Source: an uncultured Caryophanales bacterium (GTDB lineage Bacteria; Bacillota_I; Bacilli_A; RFN20; CAG-288). Taken from it: a DNA stretch of 64,000 bases. The stretch lies in contig CAJMBK010000008.1 of the NCBI GenBank assembly GCA_905211645.1, positions 1 through 64,000 on the forward strand. The letters are read 5' to 3'. Positions within the stretch are counted from its first letter, which is position 1. The number at the start of each line of letters is the position of its first letter. The notes under the pieces were generated by a model. It saw only the letters and a program-made list of their open reading frames with translations. It made no database searches and had not been told where the DNA came from. Both the position numbers and the translations under genes were made by a program. Shown here piece after piece: positions 36,587 through 46,285 of this stretch.

Positions 36587-37123
36587 TTAATTATCTGATA
36601 ATACTAGATTTTCAACACTTTCTTCATCGATAGTTGTGTCGAAGTTATCGATGGTAGATGTCTCTTTCTTTTGCTTGCTAGGACGACCTTTTCTATTCTT
36701 ATCTGACGAGAATAAATCGAACTTAGCATTTGGATAATTAGAAGACTGATAATTCCACATCTCAAGACGTTTGCTAGCAGGAATAAAAACTCTAATTTCA
36801 TCCTCGTTGTAACCAACTTGGATTTTTCTATCGTCTACGATGATAGGACGTTTTAAAATAGTAGGATTCTTTTGGATGAAGTCAAGTAAGTCATTCAAGC
36901 TCATGCTATCAACATCGATGTGTTGCTCTTTCATGACTTTACTTCTCTTACTGATAATTTCTTCAGTGCCATCCAAACTCTTTGTAAGGATTTCTTTTAA
37001 ATCGTCTTTGGTGATTGTTCCTGCAAGAATGTTGATTTCTTGAAATGGAATGTTTTGTTCTTTAAACCAAGTTTTAACCTTTCTACAGGATGAACAACTT
37101 GGAGAAGTATAGATTTTTACCAT
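36587..37123 (-). CDS. spx: Spx/ArsC-family transcriptional regulator with C-terminal extension
   Basis: Close match to Spx: YTSPSCSSCRKVK with the redox switch C10-x-x-C13, then KRPIIVDDRKIQVGYNEDEIR with the RPI motif. Spx binds the RNA polymerase alpha C-terminal domain and redirects transcription under disulfide stress. Usual length is about 131 aa; this one has about 45 extra residues ending in a basic patch (RKGRPSKQKKE, near 147) and an acidic tail. RKGRP resembles an AT-hook-like DNA-contact motif. SD GGGAGGT. Confidence 0.9.
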   Translation of the reverse strand: MVKIYTSPSCSSCRKVKTWFKEQNIPFQEINILAGTITKDDLKEILTKSLDGTEEIISKRSKVMKEQHIDVDSMSLNDLLDFIQKNPTILKRPIIVDDRKIQVGYNEDEIRVFIPASKRLEMWNYQSSNYPNAKFDLFSSDKNRKGRPSKQKKETSTIDNFDTTIDEESVENLVLSDN

Positions 37124-37192
37124 AGCTTTTTACCTCCCTAATAGCTGTGAAAGCTTACTTTGAGTAGATCAAATAATACTACTTAAAATCTC

Positions 37193-37936
37193 TTACTCAT
37201 TAGAAGATTCAGCCGTTTTCTTAAAAACAGAAAAATACATCAAATATGCGATTGTGATACAAACTATATTAAGGATAACCATGAAGTTGATAAGAATAAT
37301 CAATCCAGTGGTTAAGAAGTAGTAATAGAAAATTACCAACAAACCCATGTTAACGTAGAAGATGAATGTGGTAAATTTTCCAAACCATGAAGCTCCTTTT
37401 AATTCTTTACCTTTATCTAACAAGAAGATGTTAGCAAAGAACAAAGTTCCTTCTTTAAGAATGAAGATAGCGAGCATTACGTAGAATAAGTAGTACATAT
37501 CCCACACGTTATCTCCAATCGCATGGACGCTTGTGACCTTAACTGTAAAACCAATTCCAATAAATAATTGCAAAACTTTATCTGCGGTAGGATCGAGTGC
37601 CTTTCCTAAGCGTGAATACAAACTGTATTTTCTAGCGATAAATCCATCTACAAAGTCTGTGAAGCCGCAAAGTAGTAACATCAATCCACATAAAGTCGAA
37701 TTAAATAAGAAATTCGTCTCGTTCAGTGGATCTCCAGAAACTAAATCATTCGGATACAAGTACAGGAACAGAAATACTGCACTTAGAATAAATCTTAGAT
37801 AACACAAAATGTTTGGCAACAACAAGACATCATGCTTATTGAATACTTCTTTGAAATATAAGCAAAATCTTTTGCCTAGAGGTAATGTGGTATCTTTGCT
37901 TCTTTCTTTTTCTTCCATATCCATGTGTGTGCTCAT
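37193..37936 (-). CDS. pgsA: CDP-alcohol phosphatidyltransferase, probably PgsA
   Basis: The full signature DFVDGFIARKYSLYSRLGKALDPTAD is split here as DFVDGFIAR...LGKALDPTAD, with the four metal-binding Asp residues. Six transmembrane segments. It most likely makes phosphatidylglycerophosphate from CDP-diacylglycerol and glycerol-3-phosphate. About 40 hydrophilic residues precede the first helix and there are ATG choices at 37936, 37924 and 37918, none with a strong SD. Confidence 0.8.
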   Translation of the reverse strand: MSTHMDMEEKERSKDTTLPLGKRFCLYFKEVFNKHDVLLLPNILCYLRFILSAVFLFLYLYPNDLVSGDPLNETNFLFNSTLCGLMLLLCGFTDFVDGFIARKYSLYSRLGKALDPTADKVLQLFIGIGFTVKVTSVHAIGDNVWDMYYLFYVMLAIFILKEGTLFFANIFLLDKGKELKGASWFGKFTTFIFYVNMGLLVIFYYYFLTTGLIILINFMVILNIVCITIAYLMYFSVFKKTAESSNE

Positions 37937-37985
37937 ATCAAAATCACTACATTATTTTAATATAAAAACAAAGTAGATAAAACTA

Positions 37986-39269
37986 TTATTTTGAATCATC
38001 CCCAAAATCAAGAATTACAGATTCATCATCGTTCGATGATGAACTATTCTTGGAATCATCAATTTCTGTAGAACTAACTTCCTTGGATTCAACATCAATT
38101 GGTTCACTTGATTGATCATTTCCCGCATTAAAAGTTTTATTCATATCTAAATTATCTTCACCATTTTTTGGATTGATATTAAAAATATCTTGATTTACAA
38201 AATCATTAATAATTTCTTGAGAACGTTTTTCAATATCATAAGAATTAAAATCTGAATTATAGAATAAACCTAAGCCTTTATAATCCTCAGTATGAACATA
38301 ATTTGGATTATAAAATGGAGCAATTGCTAAAATAGCTTTACTTTGTGAGGTTGCTTTAGCAATATTAGGCATCAAAGCTAAAATAGTTGAATACATCATA
38401 ACCATATAAAATGGTACAAAAATAGAGAATACAACCCAGCTACAAACTAGAGGAACTGCAAAAAGTAACGAATAAAGAGTGCTATCAGTCAAGATAATTT
38501 TGGAAATGCCTGCCCAAACTCCATAATATGTTCCAGCACAGATAATAAATATTGGTAAACAGTACATCAAACGAGCAATTAAGATGTCCTTTTTAACTGG
38601 TTCCAAAGAGATTCTTTTTCCAAATTGTCTTAGTTGCATACCAGACATATTCGAACCACTATCTGGTAGAGTAAACATTGCTGCAAATACATGATCAAAT
38701 GCTCTTAAGCACATAAAAGCCATATATGAATATGGAACGAATGAAATAATGGACACTAGATTCATCATTACATTAATAAAATATGGAGCTTCAGCACCAG
38801 GACCATTAAGAAGAACGGAAATTGGTGCACTAGAATTTGCAGAAATATATTCGAGAAATCTATCGTAAGAATCAGGATAAAAAGCTTTGTAATAAGGATA
38901 GAAAGCGAAATTGATAATTAAATTTTCCAATGCAAAAAAGATTATGTATCCAGCAACAATTCCTATAAAGAATGGAAATATTCCAGAAACTCTTGGATAG
39001 TACTTACTATATCCATCCTTATATGTAAAATTCTTTGGTCCATAACCGGTAATTGTAGTTGATAATCGCATGAATACCGTGTAATACAAAGGGTAAATAA
39101 AGTACAACAAAACAAGAGAAATCATCATTAAATAAGCAAGAGCAACAATAAAAGCAGTAGCAAATAGAGGTAAAACTCCATAACTTAAATCTTTTAATAG
39201 TGCTTTCTTATTTATTTGTTTTCTGTATGATCTTGCTTTTAAATTAATCTCGCTCATCTTATTCAGCAT
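37986..39269 (-). CDS. Polytopic membrane protein with acidic Ser-rich tail, unknown
   Basis: About six to seven hydrophobic segments between residues 25 and 320, large Tyr/Phe-rich loops, and a C-terminal tail of about 70 residues rich in Asp, Ser and Asn (about 355-427). No family was recognised. Its start (ATG 39269, or ATG 39257) overlaps or abuts the CopZ-like gene, so it is in the copper operon; whether it takes part in metal handling is unknown. Neighbouring order is copA, copZ-like, this gene. Confidence 0.6.
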   Translation of the reverse strand: MLNKMSEINLKARSYRKQINKKALLKDLSYGVLPLFATAFIVALAYLMMISLVLLYFIYPLYYTVFMRLSTTITGYGPKNFTYKDGYSKYYPRVSGIFPFFIGIVAGYIIFFALENLIINFAFYPYYKAFYPDSYDRFLEYISANSSAPISVLLNGPGAEAPYFINVMMNLVSIISFVPYSYMAFMCLRAFDHVFAAMFTLPDSGSNMSGMQLRQFGKRISLEPVKKDILIARLMYCLPIFIICAGTYYGVWAGISKIILTDSTLYSLLFAVPLVCSWVVFSIFVPFYMVMMYSTILALMPNIAKATSQSKAILAIAPFYNPNYVHTEDYKGLGLFYNSDFNSYDIEKRSQEIINDFVNQDIFNINPKNGEDNLDMNKTFNAGNDQSSEPIDVESKEVSSTEIDDSKNSSSSNDDESVILDFGDDSK

Positions 39270-39441
39270 TAAAACCTACAGAACTAATAACTTCTTTGGC
39301 TTGTTCATAATTTTCTTCAGCAACTGTAACAGTTTTATCTTCTAATTTAACTTCTGCAGTAATTCCTGCTTTTTTTAAAGCTGTTGAAATAGTTTTATGA
39401 CAATGCATACATTTCATATCTGAAACATGAATAGTTTTCAT
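39259..39441 (-). CDS. copZ: CopZ-like heavy-metal-binding protein
   Basis: A 60-aa stand-alone heavy-metal-associated domain with the Cu(I) site MKCMHCHKT (C-x-x-C). It shuttles copper to the P-type ATPase. It lies about 60 nt downstream of copA. Short but complete. Confidence 0.85.
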   Translation of the reverse strand: MKTIHVSDMKCMHCHKTISTALKKAGITAEVKLEDKTVTVAEENYEQAKEVISSVGFNAE

Positions 39442-39500
39442 ATTAATACTCCTTTATAACGATAGATATTATACTAATTTTTTGTTATGTAAGTAATCTG

Positions 39501-41717
39501 TTATATACCAACACCTTTATTCCTATCAACTTTATATAGGCGAATTCTTGATGCATTCACAATCAAAGTCAGTGATGAGACGATCATCAAAACGCTGGCA
39601 AGTGTAGGTGAAATATCACCCATAATTGCAAATGGGATAAGAATTAAGTTATATAAAATAGCCCAGATGAAGTTTTCGATAATGTTGATAAAAACTTTCT
39701 TGGATATCTTAATTGTATCGATAATTAAGCTAACTTTTTGTTTAAGCAAAATACAATTTGCTTTAGCTTTGGTGATTTCACTTGCTGAATATGAAGCAAC
39801 TCTTAAATTTGTTGCAGAAAGAGCAAGGATATCGTTAACGCCATCACCGATGTAACATGTGTGACTTCTTAATTTTTCATCATTGTTGATGTCTTTATCA
39901 ATAACTTCTTTCTTTTGATTAGGTAAGACTTCAGCATAGATATCTTTAGAATCAAAACCTAAGGATTGACCGATAGAATTTGTATATTCTTTATTGTCTC
40001 CTGAAATTAAAACAGGTCTAATACCCATCTTTTGTAATGTTGAAATAGTTTCATGACTATCTTCTAAAATTTCGTCTTTGAGATCAATTAGTCCAACTAA
40101 TTTATCATCTTTTAAGATGACGACAATACTACCTTTATCTTTAGAATCTAAGATTTCTTTATTAGTATTATCAACTGAAACACCATCTAAAAGTTTAATA
40201 TTTCCTATTTTGAATTCTTTGTAGTACAACCCGATACCTGGAACCTCTTTTATAGCAGAAATATCAACAGTTTCATCTGGTAATATCTCTTTTTTATATT
40301 CACAAATACCTTTTGCAATAGGGTGATTTGAAATGCTCTCAACTTTTTTAACAACAGATAAAATGTTATCTGGAAGAGTACATTTATTAACGCCTAAAGC
40401 ACCTTTAGTTAAAGTACCAGTTTTATCAAAATAAATTGTCTTAATTTCACGAACTTGTTCAAATGTGTCACCAGTTTTAAACAAAACACCTTTTTTCAAA
40501 GCAAGGTAGAAGCCATTAAGTGAACTTAATGGAACAGCTAATCCAAAAGCACAAGGGCAACTAACAACTAAAACAGCAATTGCGTTAATAATTGACTCAG
40601 TTACTCTTTGGTTTTCAGGTAGATTTTGATTTATTGCAAAGTAATTAATAACGAATGCAATTATAGAAATAAGAATGATTGCAGGTACGAAAAATGAAGC
40701 AATCTTATCGGAAATTCTATTTAAATGTCCTTTCTTATTATCCAAAGCATAAGACTCATTAACTATGTTAGACATCATTGAATCAGCTACAGGATTAACA
40801 ACTTTCAGAGTTAAAGTTCCAGAAATCAAAGTTGTAGAAAGAAATACTTCATCTCCTTCTTTAACATGTCTTGGTAAAGATTCTCCAGAAAGAACTTTCT
40901 CGTCAACTTCACCGGTTCCAGAAATAACAACACTATCCGTAGGAATTGCTTCACCTTGTTTAACAATGATCGTGTCATCGTATTCCAAAGTATCAGCTTC
41001 AACAACACTGACAGAGTCATCATCATTGATTTTATTTGCATTCTCTGGAATTAAAGTCTGTAACTTATCCAAAGTTGATGAAGATTTATTCTTAACAAAA
41101 TCGGTAATCATGTGACCAATATAAATGATCGATAAAATCATCATTGTTGAATCAAAATAGGTTGTAGTTCCCATCTTGAAAACTTCAGCTAAGTTATCTT
41201 TTTCTACAATTAAGAGCGAAACAGAAAGAATGTAACTTGCCAAAGATGAAAGTGAAATAAGTAAGTCCATACCTACTCTTTTCATCTTAATTTGAACTAT
41301 TGATCTGTATATAAATGGTGTACCGATAGCCACTAAAGCAAGTGAAGCAAAGATAAGCTTAATTAAATTTGAATCAAAGAACATGAAGAAATCGATATGA
41401 ATTCCTTGATCCATGATAATCATATTGATCATGCCTAAAACTGCCACAACTAAAGTGACAATTGAAAATATCAATGCAAATAACTGATAGTTGAATCCTT
41501 TATTTTTTTCATCGATAACAAGTTTGTAACCTTGTTGTTTAATTAATCTTGCGATGTAAGAAAGAGGAGTTTTATCACTATCATAGGTGAAAGTAACGAC
41601 ATTTTTAGCAAGGTTAACTTTAGCAGGTATTCCAACTTTATTCAAAGTTCTCTCAACATTTGCTGAACAATGAGAGCAAGTCATACCTTCAACTTTCAAA
41701 GTGATTGTCTTTTTCAT
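39501..41717 (-). CDS. copA: Copper-translocating P1B-type ATPase
   Basis: One N-terminal metal-binding domain (MTCSHCSAN, C14/C17), eight transmembrane segments, CPC at residues 387-389 (the Cu(I) transport signature), the phosphorylated Asp431 in DKTGTLTKG, SNHPIA for the nucleotide-binding domain, and GDGVNDILAL. 738 aa is typical. It exports Cu(I). A CopY-type operator (TACANNTGTA) was not seen upstream; the promoter has plus-strand attata at 41751-41756 and a TTGAAA-like -35 at 41772-41777. Confidence 0.93.
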   Translation of the reverse strand: MKKTITLKVEGMTCSHCSANVERTLNKVGIPAKVNLAKNVVTFTYDSDKTPLSYIARLIKQQGYKLVIDEKNKGFNYQLFALIFSIVTLVVAVLGMINMIIMDQGIHIDFFMFFDSNLIKLIFASLALVAIGTPFIYRSIVQIKMKRVGMDLLISLSSLASYILSVSLLIVEKDNLAEVFKMGTTTYFDSTMMILSIIYIGHMITDFVKNKSSSTLDKLQTLIPENANKINDDDSVSVVEADTLEYDDTIIVKQGEAIPTDSVVISGTGEVDEKVLSGESLPRHVKEGDEVFLSTTLISGTLTLKVVNPVADSMMSNIVNESYALDNKKGHLNRISDKIASFFVPAIILISIIAFVINYFAINQNLPENQRVTESIINAIAVLVVSCPCAFGLAVPLSSLNGFYLALKKGVLFKTGDTFEQVREIKTIYFDKTGTLTKGALGVNKCTLPDNILSVVKKVESISNHPIAKGICEYKKEILPDETVDISAIKEVPGIGLYYKEFKIGNIKLLDGVSVDNTNKEILDSKDKGSIVVILKDDKLVGLIDLKDEILEDSHETISTLQKMGIRPVLISGDNKEYTNSIGQSLGFDSKDIYAEVLPNQKKEVIDKDINNDEKLRSHTCYIGDGVNDILALSATNLRVASYSASEITKAKANCILLKQKVSLIIDTIKISKKVFINIIENFIWAILYNLILIPFAIMGDISPTLASVLMIVSSLTLIVNASRIRLYKVDRNKGVGI

Positions 41718-41794
41718 AGATACCTCCTTTTACCATATATATCGTTTCTAATTATAAAAACTTTAAAAATTTTTCAAATAAATATGCTTTTTAA

Positions 41795-41828
41795 AAAATC
41801 CTAGTCTTCTTTCCGGAAAACTAGGATT
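41795..41828 (-). terminator. Terminator of the deoD-downstream gene
   Basis: Stem aatcctag/ctaggatt with a T-run on the minus strand, between the 41838-42422 gene and copA. Confidence 0.85.
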
Positions 41829-41837
41829 GATTTTCAA

Positions 41838-42422
41838 TTAGATCTTTCTCTTAGCCATGTTAATTCTTACTTTATCGGACATAGCTTTGATATGAGTGAC
41901 AGTTTGCTGTAAGTCTTTGCTATCGAAGCATTGCTCATCGTGTGTATCTTCATATTTAACAATGAATTTATAGAGATTCTTCAAATGAACAATCTCATTT
42001 CTTGAATAACTATCTTTCAAGACTTTGCTTGGAAGTTGAACTCCATTGTTAATGACAGTTACAGGGATAACTAATGGAATATTTGGATCTTTAGTCAAAA
42101 AGAGGTTGAGCATGTAGCTTCTTGTTCTGTTGTTGTAGATAGGATTGGTGACAATTTCCTTGCTGTCGGTTTTATCGTCGTAAAGAACCCATTTCTTATC
42201 TTCGATAGCACCTTCAAGGTCACCTTTAAAATATCTATCATCGAAGCAGTAAACATATTTATCAGATATCAAAAGATGTGAGCAACTCCAAGTTTGATTA
42301 TCGATAATCAAAGTGACATTGTTCATCAAATAGAAGTCAAAATTGACTGCTAATCTATATAAAACCTTGTTTACTTTTTCAGGAAAATTTTTAACTTTCT
42401 TTTCCTCATCAGAAAATAGCAT
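41838..42422 (-). CDS. Unknown protein, possibly NERD-like
   Basis: 194 aa, cytosolic. The centre has SCSHLLISDKYVYCFDDRYF, then an aspartate/tryptophan patch (EDKKWVLYDD) and NPIYNNRTRSYML, a spacing like that of nuclease-related (NERD) domains, where a lysine-containing strand is followed by W and NP-x-x-Q/N. The catalytic Glu/Lys pair is not clear, so the call is tentative and nuclease activity should not be assumed. It follows deoD by 13 nt. Confidence 0.4.
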   Translation of the reverse strand: MLFSDEEKKVKNFPEKVNKVLYRLAVNFDFYLMNNVTLIIDNQTWSCSHLLISDKYVYCFDDRYFKGDLEGAIEDKKWVLYDDKTDSKEIVTNPIYNNRTRSYMLNLFLTKDPNIPLVIPVTVINNGVQLPSKVLKDSYSRNEIVHLKNLYKFIVKYEDTHDEQCFDSKDLQQTVTHIKAMSDKVRINMAKRKI

Positions 42423-42435
42423 CTTTAAATCCTAC

Positions 42436-43143
42436 TTATTCTTTAATACAACTTAATGCAACTTCCATCATCTTGGTGAAAGAATTTTGTCTTTGTTCTG
42501 CAGTTGTTTCTTCGTGTGTAATAAAACTATCAGAGATAGTCAAAATACATAATGCTTCCTTACCTAAGTAAGCTGCGTTGCAGTAAAGGGCATAGCTTTC
42601 CATTTCGACAGCTAAGCAACCCATCTTTGCCCATTTTTTCCAGGTTTCTGGTTGATCGTTGTAGAAGACATCGGAAGAAAGGACGTTACCAACGTGATAA
42701 GGAGCTTTAAGTTCCCTACAAGCATTGACTGCTTCTTCTAAAACATTGTAACTTGCAATGGCTGAGAATGGACCAGGTAAAGCGTATTGATGTGCCCAGT
42801 TTGAATTGGTGCAAGCACCTTGAGCGATAACAATATCAAAAAGTTTGCAATCTGCAGTGTAAGATCCTGCGGAACCGATACGGATGATTCTTTCGACATC
42901 ATATTGATCATAAAGTTCATAGGAGTAAATACCGATTGATGGCATACCCATACCTGAACCCATGACTGAAACTTTTTTACCTTTGTAATAGCCAGTATAA
43001 CCGAACATGTTTCTGACGGTGTTGAAGCATGTTACATTCTCTAAAAATGTGTCAGCGATAAATTTTGCTCTTAAAGGATCGCCAGGCATCAAAACTGTCT
43101 TTGCGATATCACCCTTTTTAGCGGCATTATGTGGTGTTGGCAT
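42436..43143 (-). CDS. deoD: Purine-nucleoside phosphorylase, DeoD type
   Basis: The start TPHNAAKKGDIAKTVLMPGDPLRA and GSGMGMPSIGIYSYEL, plus EMESYALY, are DeoD signatures. 235 aa is the usual length of the hexameric bacterial enzyme. It phosphorolyses purine (deoxy)nucleosides. SD is GGGAGG just before the ATG. Confidence 0.95.
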   Translation of the reverse strand: MPTPHNAAKKGDIAKTVLMPGDPLRAKFIADTFLENVTCFNTVRNMFGYTGYYKGKKVSVMGSGMGMPSIGIYSYELYDQYDVERIIRIGSAGSYTADCKLFDIVIAQGACTNSNWAHQYALPGPFSAIASYNVLEEAVNACRELKAPYHVGNVLSSDVFYNDQPETWKKWAKMGCLAVEMESYALYCNAAYLGKEALCILTISDSFITHEETTAEQRQNSFTKMMEVALSCIKE

Positions 43144-43233
43144 ATAAAAACCTCCCTAATTGTTTTCTTAAATTTTATCATATTGATAAAATAATTAACG
43201 CAAACTGAATAATATTTTGAGCAGGTGTTAAAT

Positions 43234-43680
43234 ATGATTTTTTTAGTAGATGTTACAACTGTAGTTATAGTTAGTATTATCGCTCTGATCTTCTTAGGCA
43301 TTGTATTCTTCATCCTTGTTTCCCTTTTAACCAAAATTAAAAAGGATCACGTTTTAGTTTGTATGGATGCTCTTGGAAATCGAAAAGCTTTTTCTCAAGG
43401 AATACATTTTATCAGCCCATACAGATATCAAAAAGTTAAAGAGATAAATATCGCTGAAACAACAATTAAAGGTAAAATCGAAAACTACTCATTAGTTATC
43501 ACTTATAAAGTTGAAGATCCAATTAAAAATTCGTACAAAGAAAATACATTTTCTGAAGAACTTACAAAGTTTGAAAGTACTGAAAGAATGCAAAGCGATG
43601 AATATTTAATTGATGGAATTAAAAAAATCGCCACCGATTATGGTGTCGATTTGATTGAACTTAGTTACAAGAAAGATTAA
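43234..43680 (+). CDS. Small SPFH/band 7-like membrane protein
   Basis: One transmembrane helix (about 5-33) then a compact domain: KKDHVLVCMDALGN, GIHFISPYRYQKVKEINI and YSLVITYKVEDPIKNSY follow the start of stomatin/flotillin (SPFH) domains. Full SPFH proteins continue with a coiled coil; this ends after about 148 aa, so only the domain core is present. I chose ATG 43234, which has AGGTG at SD distance, over GTG 43225. It ends 4 nt inside the convergent cdaA gene. Confidence 0.55.
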   Translation: MIFLVDVTTVVIVSIIALIFLGIVFFILVSLLTKIKKDHVLVCMDALGNRKAFSQGIHFISPYRYQKVKEINIAETTIKGKIENYSLVITYKVEDPIKNSYKENTFSEELTKFESTERMQSDEYLIDGIKKIATDYGVDLIELSYKKD

Positions 43681-44477
43681 TTCTTTCTACCTTGTCTTGC
43701 TTCGATGTACATCTGACGGAAAATATTTGGGAATTCGTCGGATAATGTACTTGTGGCTTCTGAGTTGTAAGTAATTTGAATCTTACCTGTTTCTTCGGAA
43801 ACAAGGATTGTTAATGCATCCGTATGTTCGGAAATTCCAAGTGCAGCTCTGTGTCTTGCACCATTTTTTCCGGTGAGAATTTTCTTAGTTGAAGGTAAGA
43901 ATACTGCAGCAGCTAAGATAATATTGTCTCTGATAATAATAGCACCGTCATGTAATCTTGTTCCTTCGTAGAAAATAGTTTGAACTAATTCTGGAACAAA
44001 TGGAGCGTTGATAATTGTACCGTTACTTGCGTATTGATCAAGTGATTGGCTTCCTTCAAAAACTAAGATTGCACCAGTTTTGGATTCGGAAAGTGTCTTA
44101 ACTGTCTGACAAACTTTGTTGATGAATTCGTCGATATCGTAATCACTTGTATTGTGGTTTTTGTTGAATAATCCAGGTTTAGTATTTGCAAAAAATTTTG
44201 AAATCATACCTGCGTTGACTTGGCAACAGATAATTGAGAGTAAGATGAAAATTCCAAATGTTACATATGTTCCTGTTTCAACGGCAAGGATATAGAATAA
44301 AAAGAATAAAACGGCTAAGACGATGTAGGTAATTCGGACAAATAACTTTCTAAATAGGAAGCATGCCAAAACGGTCAAACCGATAAGGGCAACTAAAATC
44401 ATTATGAATTCAAAGATATATGTTGGGTCATTTCCAATCTTTGAAAAAATAGTTTCTGTCACTAAAAAATTAAACAT
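43677..44477 (-). CDS. cdaA: Diadenylate cyclase CdaA
   Basis: Three N-terminal transmembrane helices (about 20-95), then a DAC domain with DGAIIIR and GARHRAALGISE, the two catalytic motifs (DGA, RHR). It makes cyclic di-AMP from two ATP, controlling potassium and osmotic homeostasis. 266 aa is normal. The usual partners cdaR and glmM are not adjacent; this gene stands alone. Confidence 0.95.
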   Translation of the reverse strand: MFNFLVTETIFSKIGNDPTYIFEFIMILVALIGLTVLACFLFRKLFVRITYIVLAVLFFLFYILAVETGTYVTFGIFILLSIICCQVNAGMISKFFANTKPGLFNKNHNTSDYDIDEFINKVCQTVKTLSESKTGAILVFEGSQSLDQYASNGTIINAPFVPELVQTIFYEGTRLHDGAIIIRDNIILAAAVFLPSTKKILTGKNGARHRAALGISEHTDALTILVSEETGKIQITYNSEATSTLSDEFPNIFRQMYIEARQGRKN

Positions 44478-44626
44478 CTTTTAACCTCATTAATATTATA
44501 TATTAAATGACACGTGTAGATGATTTTTTAACATATATTTTTGCAATTAACAACTTAACAAACTCAGCCTGAAATTTATTAGAAAGATTGAGTAAATAAA
44601 TGAAATATCCTAAACTATTAAAACTT

Positions 44627-44697
44627 GCACCCGTGATTTAGTGGTAGAATGAAAGCTTCCCAAGCTTAATGTGCGGGTTCGATTCCCGTCGGGTGCT
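44627..44697 (+). tRNA. tRNA-Gly (CCC)
   Basis: Acceptor GCACCCG/CGGGTGC, discriminator T, anticodon loop ttcccaa, short D-arm as usual for glycine; no CCA encoded. The anticodon stem has a mismatched outer pair (A-A). The 404-bp gap 44478-44881 otherwise holds the cdaA promoter, the tRNA-Thr and the leaderless promoter at 44870. Confidence 0.9.
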
Positions 44698-44757
44698 ATT
44701 TTTTATTGGAAATAATTAATTCAATTAACTTAACAATTTATAAAAACAAATAAAAAT

Positions 44758-44830
44758 TGCCACAGGTAGGAATCAAACCTACGACCTATCGATTACGAAT
44801 CGATTGCTCTATCAACTGAGCTACAATGGC
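44758..44830 (-). tRNA. tRNA-Thr (CGU)
   Basis: On the minus strand: acceptor GCCATTG/CTGTGGC (one T-T mismatch), D-arm GCTCAGTTGATAGAGC, anticodon loop TTCGTAA, T-arm with TTTGATT, no CCA encoded. Confidence 0.9.
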
Positions 44831-44869
44831 ATGTAATAAATTATACAAATTTGTAACTCTCAAAAATAG

Positions 44870-44875
44870 TAAAAT
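44870..44875 (+). promoter_or_regulatory. -10 box six nt before ATG (leaderless start)
   Basis: TAAAAT ends 6 nt before the ATG at 44882; the spacer atcgtc has no SD. The -35 is unclear. Confidence 0.5.
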
Positions 44876-44881
44876 ATCGTC

Positions 44882-46183
44882 ATGGAAAATAATGAATACA
44901 TCGAACTTTTAAAGCCTTATTTAACTGAAGATGAACTTGCAATTTATTTTAAGTCTTTAGATGATTCTTACTACAATAAAGGTGCAATTATAAATACTAA
45001 TTTAGTTAGTTTTGAAACTCTCAAAGAAGACTTCCCATTCATTGAGAAAAACTACAAGCTTGAAAGTTTTATAAATTTCACTTCTGAAAATAATTTGTCT
45101 AAATCGCCATTCCATTATGGCGGTGCTTATTATCTTGTTGATCCTTCAAGTGTTGAAGTAGTTTACCCTTTATACAAGAATTTAAAAGATGGCAGTATCG
45201 TTTTCGATTTATGTGCAGCTCCTGGTGGAAAATCAATTATTCTTGCTCTTTTAAGACCTGATATTTTGATTGTTAGCAATGAAATAAATCAAAAGAGAGC
45301 GCAAATTTTAAAGAGTAATATTCAAAGACTTGGCTTAACAAATGTTGTTGTCACAAATAATTCCATCAAGGATTTCGCAGGGATTTCTCAATTTAACCAT
45401 GCAATTGATGGCATCATTTTAGATGTTCCATGCTCAGGAATTGGCATGAATAGAAAGAAGGCCAAGATGGAGGATGACTATTCTGAAGGTAAAGCGGAGA
45501 AGTTAGCACCTCTTCAGTTAGATCTTTTAAAAACTTCATTAACAATGTTAAAAGATAAAGGCTTACTTGTATATTCAACATGTTCTTACAACGAAATTGA
45601 AGATGAAGGTGTTATCTTACAAGTTTTAAATGAAGATAAAACTGTTGAACATATCGATTTAAATATCGAAAACGCTAAATATTCATCAAGTAAAATTGGT
45701 TCACATTTGATACCACCATTTTACAAAGGTGAAGGACACTATGTTTGTTTACTTAAAAAATATTGTGATAAAAGTAATGATTTAGAAATTGAGAAAGTTA
45801 AGCTTTCTAAAGATAATAAAATTGAATTACCAATCATTGAATTCAAAAAGAACAAATATATTGCAGATTATTTCTTAAAGCACCTCAATAGATTAAACAT
45901 TGTTTCAATTGGTGTTGAACTTCTCAATAATTTTCAAAATGAGAAAGCATATTACAATGTAAACTTTTCTCATACAAAATATGGTAAAAATCTTTTATCA
46001 GTTGTGTCTACTGATGACATTGAATTAGCCAATAAATATCTAATTGGCTACGAAATCCCAACTGAATTTGATAAAAATGCCGAAGTCGCATTTGCATATA
46101 AAGGTGTAAATTTAGGTTACGGAAAAGTTGTAAATAGGAGATTGAAAAACTATTTTCCTAAAGGATTGAGAAAGAAAGATTAA
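44882..46183 (+). CDS. RsmF/NSUN-type rRNA m5C methyltransferase
   Basis: SAM-binding motif I DLCAAPGGKSI (residue about 112), catalytic motif IV DVPCSGIG and motif VI YSTCSYN, both with cysteine, so this is an active-looking m5C methyltransferase. The C-terminal domain of about 120 residues has the PUA-like layout of RsmF. Usual target is 16S rRNA C1407 (RsmF), but that is family knowledge. It contrasts with the RsmB-like protein at 53961, which lost the same residues. Confidence 0.85.
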   Translation: MENNEYIELLKPYLTEDELAIYFKSLDDSYYNKGAIINTNLVSFETLKEDFPFIEKNYKLESFINFTSENNLSKSPFHYGGAYYLVDPSSVEVVYPLYKNLKDGSIVFDLCAAPGGKSIILALLRPDILIVSNEINQKRAQILKSNIQRLGLTNVVVTNNSIKDFAGISQFNHAIDGIILDVPCSGIGMNRKKAKMEDDYSEGKAEKLAPLQLDLLKTSLTMLKDKGLLVYSTCSYNEIEDEGVILQVLNEDKTVEHIDLNIENAKYSSSKIGSHLIPPFYKGEGHYVCLLKKYCDKSNDLEIEKVKLSKDNKIELPIIEFKKNKYIADYFLKHLNRLNIVSIGVELLNNFQNEKAYYNVNFSHTKYGKNLLSVVSTDDIELANKYLIGYEIPTEFDKNAEVAFAYKGVNLGYGKVVNRRLKNYFPKGLRKKD

Positions 46184-46190
46184 CTTATTT

Positions 46191-46222
46191 AGTCAACTTT
46201 ATTATTGAAGTTGACTTTTCTT
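46191..46222 (+). terminator. Terminator of the m5C methyltransferase gene
   Basis: Stem agtcaactt/aagttgact with tttttc-like tail. Confidence 0.8.
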
Positions 46223-46285
46223 ATTATCCAAATGGTCAACTAACTCTCTTATCTCTATAATAATTTCAAAAAAGGAGAGATAATT

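Noticed and set aside
40765..41115. 116-aa plus-strand ORF inside copA
   Set aside because: Antisense shadow of the well-supported P-type ATPase.
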